Below are positions 59,728 through 64,000 of a stretch of 64,000 nt of DNA, piece by piece; positions within the stretch are counted from its first letter, which is position 1, and every line of letters begins with the position of its first letter. The notes under the pieces were generated by a model. It ran no database searches and had not been told where the DNA came from. It saw only the letters and a list, made by a program, of their open reading frames with translations. Position numbers and translations under genes: made by a program. Origin of the DNA: CBDAQA01 sp965247815 (GTDB lineage: Bacteria; Planctomycetota; Phycisphaerae; Tepidisphaerales; Tepidisphaeraceae). The stretch lies in NCBI GenBank assembly GCA_965247815.1, contig CBDFHW010000012.1:124001-188000 (forward strand), given 5' to 3'.

Positions 59728-60522
59728 ATGAAAAGTCCGTTTCCCGGCATGGACCCGTATCTCGAACGACACTGGAGCGACGTACACGCGCGGCTGATTG
59801 TTTACATCAGCGACCAGTTGCAACCGCAGCTCGGCGGCTCGTTGCGGGCGCGTGTGGAAGAACGTCTGATCGTGGAATCGCCGCTGGACGAGGGCCGCGA
59901 CATTTACCCCGACGCCCGCGTGTTCGAGTCGCGGCCAAGCCCCCGGCAGCCAGAGTCGCTCGCGACTGGCACGTCCATCGTCGACCCGCTGGTTGTCCCC
60001 GTGTCGCACGAACACCGGACCGAGACGTTCATAGAAATCATCGATCGCGCGAGCAGTGACCGGCTGGTGACGGTGATCGAATTGTTGTCACCATCGAACA
60101 AGGTCGGAAGTGAGTCACAAAAAAAGTACCGGCAAAAACAGGAGGAGATTTTCACCCCCAAGGTCAACATGGTCGAGATCGATCTGACCCGCGGTGGACG
60201 CCGCCGGTTTCTATTGCCGCAGACGAAGATTCGCGACTCGCACCGCACGACATTTCAAGCCTGCGTGTTCCGAGCGACCGGAAAACGCACCCAGTTCGAG
60301 TTATACGCGATGCCGCTTCAGCAACCGTTGCCGGCCGTTAAGGTGCCACTGCGCGACCAGGATACCGACGTCGTTATCGATCTTCAGCCGTTGGCCGAAC
60401 GGGCGTATCAGTTAGGCGCTTATGACGATCTGAATTGTTCGAGACCGCCAGTGCCGCCGTTGAATGACCAAGACACGGTCTGGGCCGAAACTCTGCTGCG
60501 CGAGGCCGGGAAGCGCGCCTAA
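59728..60522 (+). CDS. DUF4058 family protein
   Basis: A 264-aa protein beginning 'MKSPFPGMDPYLERHWSDVH', the DUF4058 signature, with 'FIEIIDRASSDRLVTVIELLSPSNKVGS' and 'QKKYRQKQEEIF', which look like a PD-(D/E)XK-type nuclease core (Glu-Ile-Leu followed by a Lys-rich helix). Function unknown; widespread in planctomycetes and cyanobacteria. The ATG at 59728 follows 'GAGGAG'; an upstream ATG at 59698 is less likely. It diverges from the histidine phosphatase gene with 35 bases between starts. Confidence 0.8.
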   Translation: MKSPFPGMDPYLERHWSDVHARLIVYISDQLQPQLGGSLRARVEERLIVESPLDEGRDIYPDARVFESRPSPRQPESLATGTSIVDPLVVPVSHEHRTETFIEIIDRASSDRLVTVIELLSPSNKVGSESQKKYRQKQEEIFTPKVNMVEIDLTRGGRRRFLLPQTKIRDSHRTTFQACVFRATGKRTQFELYAMPLQQPLPAVKVPLRDQDTDVVIDLQPLAERAYQLGAYDDLNCSRPPVPPLNDQDTVWAETLLREAGKRA

Positions 60523-60583
60523 AAGCAACTGACGTTTGCACGGCTTAAAATGCCGTGATCAAGTTTGGCCAAGGCGTGGCCGG

Positions 60584-61417
60584 TCAGTCCCCTGCTTCGT
60601 CGGCATCTACCACCGCCAGCTCACGCGGTTCGTTCGCGTCGCGCATTTTGATCCATTGCAGGTAAAGCCCGTTCGGCGGAGCGGTGAGGCCGGCGGCGCG
60701 GCGGTCCTTGGCGGCGAGCATCGTCTTGATGTCTTCGGGTTTGAACCGGCCGACGCCTACGTCGAACAGCGTCCCCACCATGATGCGGACCATGTTCCAG
60801 AGAAACCCGCTCCCCTCGACGCCGATCACCACGCGGGGCCGGCGGAAGCAGATCGTGCAACCGTGCACGGTGCGGATGGTGTGCTCGCGGGCGTGCCCCG
60901 GCCGGGAAAAACTGGCGAAGTCCTGCCGGCCTAGAAAATAGGATGCCGCCTCCTGCATCTTCTCGATGTTCAACGGCTTCCACCGGTGCCAGACCATGTC
61001 GGTGAAAAACGGCGGGCGGTCGTCGGCGCTCCAGATAATATACTGGTAACGCTTTCGGCTGGTGGACCAGATCGCGTCGAACGTGTCCGGCATCGGCTCG
61101 ACCGATCGAACCAGAATGTCGTCCGGCAGCTCGGCATTCACCGCCCGGCGAAGCCCGTCGGGCGGGATCTGGGTTTGATCGGTATCGAAGTGCGCCACCT
61201 GCGCCTTGGCGTGCACGCCCGAATCGGTCCGGGAGGACCCGACGAGGTTCACATCGTGTTTGACGACCGCGATCAACGCGCGGCGCAGTTTTTCCTGAAT
61301 GGTAGGGATGCCGTGTCCCGGCGCGGGTTTGGCTTTCTTCCAGGTCTGGTTCACCGCCTGCACCTGCCACCCGTGGTAGTTGGTCCCGCGGTAGGCGATG
61401 GTGAGCTTGTAGCGCAT
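60584..61417 (-). CDS. truA: tRNA pseudouridine(38-40) synthase TruA
   Basis: A 277-aa protein making pseudouridine at positions 38-40 of tRNA anticodon arms. 'YRGTNYHGWQVQ' is the N-terminal motif, the catalytic Asp is in 'GSSRTDSGVHAKAQVAHF' and the C-terminal part has 'EGSGFLWNMVRIMVGTL'. The last 25 residues are an extra tail. It starts 10 bases after the higA gene on the same strand, so it may be co-transcribed with the toxin-antitoxin genes. Confidence 0.93.
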   Translation of the reverse strand: MRYKLTIAYRGTNYHGWQVQAVNQTWKKAKPAPGHGIPTIQEKLRRALIAVVKHDVNLVGSSRTDSGVHAKAQVAHFDTDQTQIPPDGLRRAVNAELPDDILVRSVEPMPDTFDAIWSTSRKRYQYIIWSADDRPPFFTDMVWHRWKPLNIEKMQEAASYFLGRQDFASFSRPGHAREHTIRTVHGCTICFRRPRVVIGVEGSGFLWNMVRIMVGTLFDVGVGRFKPEDIKTMLAAKDRRAAGLTAPPNGLYLQWIKMRDANEPRELAVVDADEAGD

Positions 61418-61427
61418 GGAACGGCGA

Positions 61428-61712
61428 TCAGACAGTGACGGAAATCAATGGGCGAATCGTTCGGATCCGTTTTTTCTGCTGACCCAGCTCATATGCCGTC
61501 TGAAGGTTTAACCAGAACTCGGCAGAGGTGCCGAGCGCCATCGAGAGTTTGACGGCCATTGCCGTAGAGATACCTCGCTTTTCTGTGCAAATCTGATTGA
61601 TGACACCGATCTGTACACCCACATGCCGGGCAAGCCGCGTTTGTGAAATTCCGTGCTCGCCGACGAGTTGCCGGAGGAAATGGCCGGGATGGAATGGTGA
61701 TCGCACGATCAT
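61428..61712 (-). CDS. higA: HigA-type antitoxin (XRE family)
   Basis: A 94-aa helix-turn-helix protein: 'HPGHFLRQLVGEHGISQTRLARHVGV' and 'INQICTEKRGISTAMAVKLSMALG', then 'SAEFWLNLQTAYEL', the standard HigA/VapI layout. It should bind its own promoter as a repressor. The toxin HigB is not adjacent. Its ATG overlaps the inferred original stop of hicA (ATGA), so it seems to be the third gene of a hicB-hicA-higA unit. Confidence 0.88.
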   Translation of the reverse strand: MIVRSPFHPGHFLRQLVGEHGISQTRLARHVGVQIGVINQICTEKRGISTAMAVKLSMALGTSAEFWLNLQTAYELGQQKKRIRTIRPLISVTV

Positions 61713-61905
61713 TGACCCTCAACTGCCTCGAGTACTGGCGGACGATCTCAGGATGCAACGGTCGGTTCGCATGGAATGGAACCACCACGCGCTCGACGCC
61801 TCTGCCATAGATGTGATGGCTGCCTTTGGTTCGCAACAATGAGAATCCTGCCGCTTTCAAGAGCCGCTCGGCATCGCCTGCGGTGAGCCGTGGCTGCTTA
61901 GGCAA
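61709..61905 (-). pseudogene. hicA: HicA-type toxin gene with an apparent one-base deletion
   Basis: The first 57 codons give a typical HicA mRNA interferase: 'LTAGDAERLLKAAGFSLLRT', 'KGSHHIYGRG' with the catalytic His, and 'VVVPFHANRPLHPEIVRQ'. After codon 57 the reading frame loses similarity and runs on for 81 codons as the wrong frame of higA. One base added at about 61735-61737 restores 'VLEAVEGQ' and a TGA at 61709-61711, giving a normal 66-residue HicA and an ATGA overlap with higA. The gene overlaps hicB by 8 bases. Either the toxin has been disabled or the base is missing through a sequencing error. Confidence 0.82.
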
Positions 61906-62122
61906 GGGATACCTCGACCGACGTCGTAAGAATTTCCGAGTTGCCTAGTTCTGCCTTCTCCTGATCATCCATCGTTTCAAGATACAACTCGACTGCCTCT
62001 TTGATGTTTACCGTAACCTCGTCGAGCGTATCGCCCTGGGTCTGGCATCCCTTCAGGTCCGGCGCGTAGGCGTAGTAACCGTTGTCGTCTTTCTCGATCA
62101 CTACTGTGATTTTTTGACTCAT
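61898..62122 (-). CDS. hicB: HicB-like antitoxin (single domain)
   Basis: A 74-aa protein with the HicB N-domain pattern: 'ITVVIEKDDNGYYAYAPDLKG' then 'CQTQGDTLDEVTVNIKEAVELYLE'. The C-terminal DNA-binding domain of longer HicB proteins is missing; the downstream HigA protein might supply DNA binding. Ribosome binding site 'GGGAG' 7 bases upstream. It precedes the toxin gene, the reverse of the commonest hicAB order. Confidence 0.88.
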   Translation of the reverse strand: MSQKITVVIEKDDNGYYAYAPDLKGCQTQGDTLDEVTVNIKEAVELYLETMDDQEKAELGNSEILTTSVEVSLA

Positions 62123-62156
62123 TAAGGTCTCCCGCGAAAAAACTCAGTTTAAATAT

Positions 62157-62179
62157 AACCGCCGATGACATCGGCGGCT
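62157..62179 (-). terminator. Hairpin after asd
   Basis: Arms 'CCGCCGAT' (62159-62166) and 'ATCGGCGG' (62170-62177) with a 3-base loop lie directly after the asd stop; on the minus strand the stem is followed by 'TTATATTTAAA'. Probably ends asd transcription before hicB. Confidence 0.6.
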
Positions 62180-63181
62180 TTATAGAAGTTTCTCCGCGAT
62201 CTGCACGGCGTTGGTCGCGGCACCTTTTCGGATCTGGTCGCCGCTGACGAACATCTCGATGCCCCGGCCGTCGTCGCGGCTGATGTCCTGGCGGATGCGG
62301 CCGACCAGCACATTGTCCTGCCCGCTGGCTTCCAGTGGCATGGGGAAATAGTTCGCCTCGCGGTCGTCGACGATCCGCACGCCGGGCGCTGATTTCAAAA
62401 TCTCGCGGACCTGATCGGGCGTGATCGGCCGTTCGAATTCCAGGTTGATCGACTCGCTGTGGGCGCGGGGGATTGGCACGCGGATGCAGGTGGCGGTGAC
62501 CATCATCTTCGGCTCGCCGAAGATCTTGCGGGTCTCGAGCACCATCTTGGTCTCTTCCTCGTTGTAGCCGTTCTCACCGATCTTGGTGTTATGGCTGAAC
62601 AGGTTGTTGGCGATCTGGTGCGGGAATTTTTCCTTTTTGATGTCCTCGCCGGCCGCGTACGACTTCAGCTGCGCGTCCAGTTCGTACAATCCCCACGCGC
62701 CCGCTCCGCTGACCGCCTGGTACGTGCTGACGATGATCCGCTTGACGCGGTTGACCTTGTGCAGCGGCCAAACCGGCACGTTCATGATGATCGTGCTGCA
62801 GTTGGGGTTGGCGATAATGCCGATGTGCTTTTTGATCGCCTCGGGGTTTACCTCGGGCACCACCAGGGGGATGCCGTCTTTCATGCGGAACGCGCTGGTG
62901 TTGTCGATGACGATCGCCTTAGCGGCGACGGCCGCGGGCGCGAATTCCTTGCTGATCCCCCCGCCGGCGCTGAAGAACGCGATCTGCACGTCTTTGAAAC
63001 TGTCCTTGGTCAATTCCTCGACCGTGTACGTCTTGCCGCGGAACTCGGCGGTCTTCCCCGCACTACGCGCGCTGGCGAGCAGCTTCAGGCTTTTCATGGG
63101 GAAATTACGCTCGGCCAGCACGGTCAGGAATTCCTGACCCACGGCCCCGGTGGCTCCGACGATGGCGACATTCACGGACAT
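62180..63181 (-). CDS. asd: Aspartate-semialdehyde dehydrogenase
   Basis: A 333-aa NADP-dependent enzyme making aspartate semialdehyde for Lys, Met, Thr and diaminopimelate synthesis. 'VAIVGATGAVGQEFLTVL' is the dinucleotide-binding loop, the catalytic Cys is in 'NPNCSTIIM', 'YQAVSGAGAWGLYELD' is the substrate region and the base His is in 'RVPIPRAHSES'. Length is typical. A 'GGAGCAGGA' ribosome binding site precedes the ATG. Confidence 0.95.
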   Translation of the reverse strand: MSVNVAIVGATGAVGQEFLTVLAERNFPMKSLKLLASARSAGKTAEFRGKTYTVEELTKDSFKDVQIAFFSAGGGISKEFAPAAVAAKAIVIDNTSAFRMKDGIPLVVPEVNPEAIKKHIGIIANPNCSTIIMNVPVWPLHKVNRVKRIIVSTYQAVSGAGAWGLYELDAQLKSYAAGEDIKKEKFPHQIANNLFSHNTKIGENGYNEEETKMVLETRKIFGEPKMMVTATCIRVPIPRAHSESINLEFERPITPDQVREILKSAPGVRIVDDREANYFPMPLEASGQDNVLVGRIRQDISRDDGRGIEMFVSGDQIRKGAATNAVQIAEKLL

Positions 63182-63799
63182 GTTCCTGCTCCAAAAGAAA
63201 AAGCCACGATATGCAACCGACTCACAACCCGATTACGAAAACGATCAAATGCGAATTCCCGGCGGTGGCCGGTCAGTTGCGTTTGGTCGTTTTCGTCGTC
63301 GTCGTGGTCATCGGCAGCTTTCGTGGCTTAACGAGCCTTATTTTGCGTCAATGCGGCCGGAAATCAAGTCGCATCTCTCATAATCACGGATCGGTTCAGT
63401 CTTTGCCCGACAGAACGGCGGACTTTCGAAGAACAGAAGACGCAATTCGGCCGGCGCGGGGACGGTGGTACTGAAGCTCGACGACGCGTCGTTCCGTACG
63501 GATCAGATCGCAATGCAAATCGCACTTAGTGGATCCCGAATGGGTGATCGTTGCGGCTTACTTCAGCCAGAAGCCTCGCGATCAACCATGGTGAAAATGG
63601 CTGTTAACGGCGTCGAAAAGGAATTGATCCCGAATATTCCGGGGGGCTTTTAGCCGCCTGCCGAGACACGCTTGTACCCAGACGGCAAGTTCGCCCGACG
63701 TTGACAGAAACGCCCCGTCTCAGCTAACGTTTCCCGCTCTTTGCCGTGCAGGAATCCGCGATTCAGCATTGTGTAAAGGTTCTGACCATTGAGGGTTAC
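63182..63799. other. 618-base region without a recognisable gene
   Basis: Several short open frames exist (for example plus strand 63465-63653, 62 codons), but none has a clear ribosome binding site or recognisable motif. The region separates the divergent asd and M24 peptidase genes, so it should hold both promoters; no strong consensus boxes were found. Confidence 0.4.
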
Positions 63800-64000
63800 T
63801 TGGAAGTGAAGGAAGCGAAACCGGTCGTCAGTCGGGCCAAGGCGTACCTGAAAGTGCGGCACGCCGCCGTCCGCGCCGCCATGAAGGAGCTGAAGCTCGA
63901 CGGCATTCTGCTCACTCACCCGCCAGATCTCTCTTACCTGACGAATTTCACTGGCGAAGACTCGGTCGGACTGATCACCGAAAAAGATTTCTTCTTCGCC
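63800..64000 (+). CDS. M24-family peptidase (Xaa-Pro type), N-terminal part, cut by the window end
   Basis: The frame is open from TTG 63800 (or GTG 63806) to the last base. The product reads 'VRAAMKELKLDGILLTHPPD', 'LSYLTNFTGEDSVGLIT', the creatinase N-domain that precedes Xaa-Pro aminopeptidase or prolidase catalytic domains. 'GAGGG' lies just upstream of the TTG. The catalytic domain lies outside the window, so the exact enzyme cannot be named. Confidence 0.75.
   Translation, partial: MEVKEAKPVVSRAKAYLKVRHAAVRAAMKELKLDGILLTHPPDLSYLTNFTGEDSVGLITEKDFFFA

Noticed and set aside
61489..61905. A 138-residue HicA fusion protein.
   Set aside because: The second half is the out-of-frame translation of higA and has no protein-like features; a one-base deletion in a normal hicA explains it.
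63465..63653. A 62-codon plus-strand frame in the asd-M24 gap.
   Set aside because: No ribosome binding site or recognisable similarity; probably chance.

Overview
The window is high-GC chromosomal DNA from a bacterium, most probably a planctomycete of the class Phycisphaerae (Tepidisphaerales/Humisphaera-like). This is an inference from hallmark features: two secreted enzymes carry dockerin-like EF-hand pairs with the 'DGSDYTLID' signature; several secreted proteins start with an LEPR-type motif ('LEGRRLL', 'LEQRTLF'); one ends in a PEP-CTERM tail; a membrane protein ends in a 'YDLRAT..RCPECG' zinc ribbon; and there are FGE-like, DUF433 and DUF4058 proteins. There are no rRNAs, transposases, prophage genes or CRISPR arrays. 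One tRNA (His, GTG) is present.

Layout. 0.1-5.2 kb: glycogen debranching enzyme, a small membrane protein and a secreted GH88-type hydrolase with an internal dockerin-like module. 5.3-14.1 kb, minus strand: a Tad/Flp-type pilus or secretion operon (TadE-like pseudopilin, CpaB/RcpC, CpaC secretin, CpaE/TadZ, CpaF/TadA ATPase, TadB, TadC, lipoprotein), bounded by hairpins. 14.4-29.3 kb: housekeeping and signalling genes (PtsN-like EIIA, SPFH-GYF protein, lipoprotein esterase, RsmG, RluB-type pseudouridine synthase, agmatine deiminase, GH2 hydrolase, phosphodiesterase, two PilZ proteins, Ser/Thr kinase, tRNA-His, a secreted SdrD-B-like protein, HisF, DUF4337, amidohydrolase).

29.4-33.9 kb: a tightly coupled six-gene operon: ECF sigma factor with a membrane tail, two GspF-type platform proteins and three pseudopilin-like proteins, each junction overlapping or nearly so. 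It looks like a type II secretion-like assembly cassette without its own ATPase or secretin. 34-38.8 kb: coiled-coil protein, membrane glycosyltransferase-like protein, MFS exporter and two tiny conserved-looking genes. 39.2-42.8 kb: a 1213-residue secreted GH43 / beta-repeat / dockerin / PEP-CTERM protein. 43.1-50.9 kb: membrane protein coupled to an iron-type binding lipoprotein, HSL esterase lipoprotein, DUF6785-like multi-pass protein, TPR-glycosyltransferase and histidine kinase. 51.2-58.3 kb: divergent GH39-like and LamG-GH43 genes with overlapping 5' ends, zinc-ribbon membrane protein, DUF433 protein and an FGE-like/sialidase fusion. 58.4-64 kb: pyrophosphatase, histidine phosphatase, DUF4058, a hicB-hicA(frameshifted)-higA operon next to truA, asd and the start of an M24 peptidase.

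Themes. The organism appears to be a polysaccharide degrader (GH2, GH39, two GH43, GH88, sialidase, debranching enzyme) with two partial secretion/pilus systems and c-di-GMP and Ser/Thr/His kinase signalling. The most striking non-coding signal is a set of at least six distinct families of intergenic palindromic repeats, several of which sit at gene 3' ends and in one case supply the last codons and stops of two unrelated genes.
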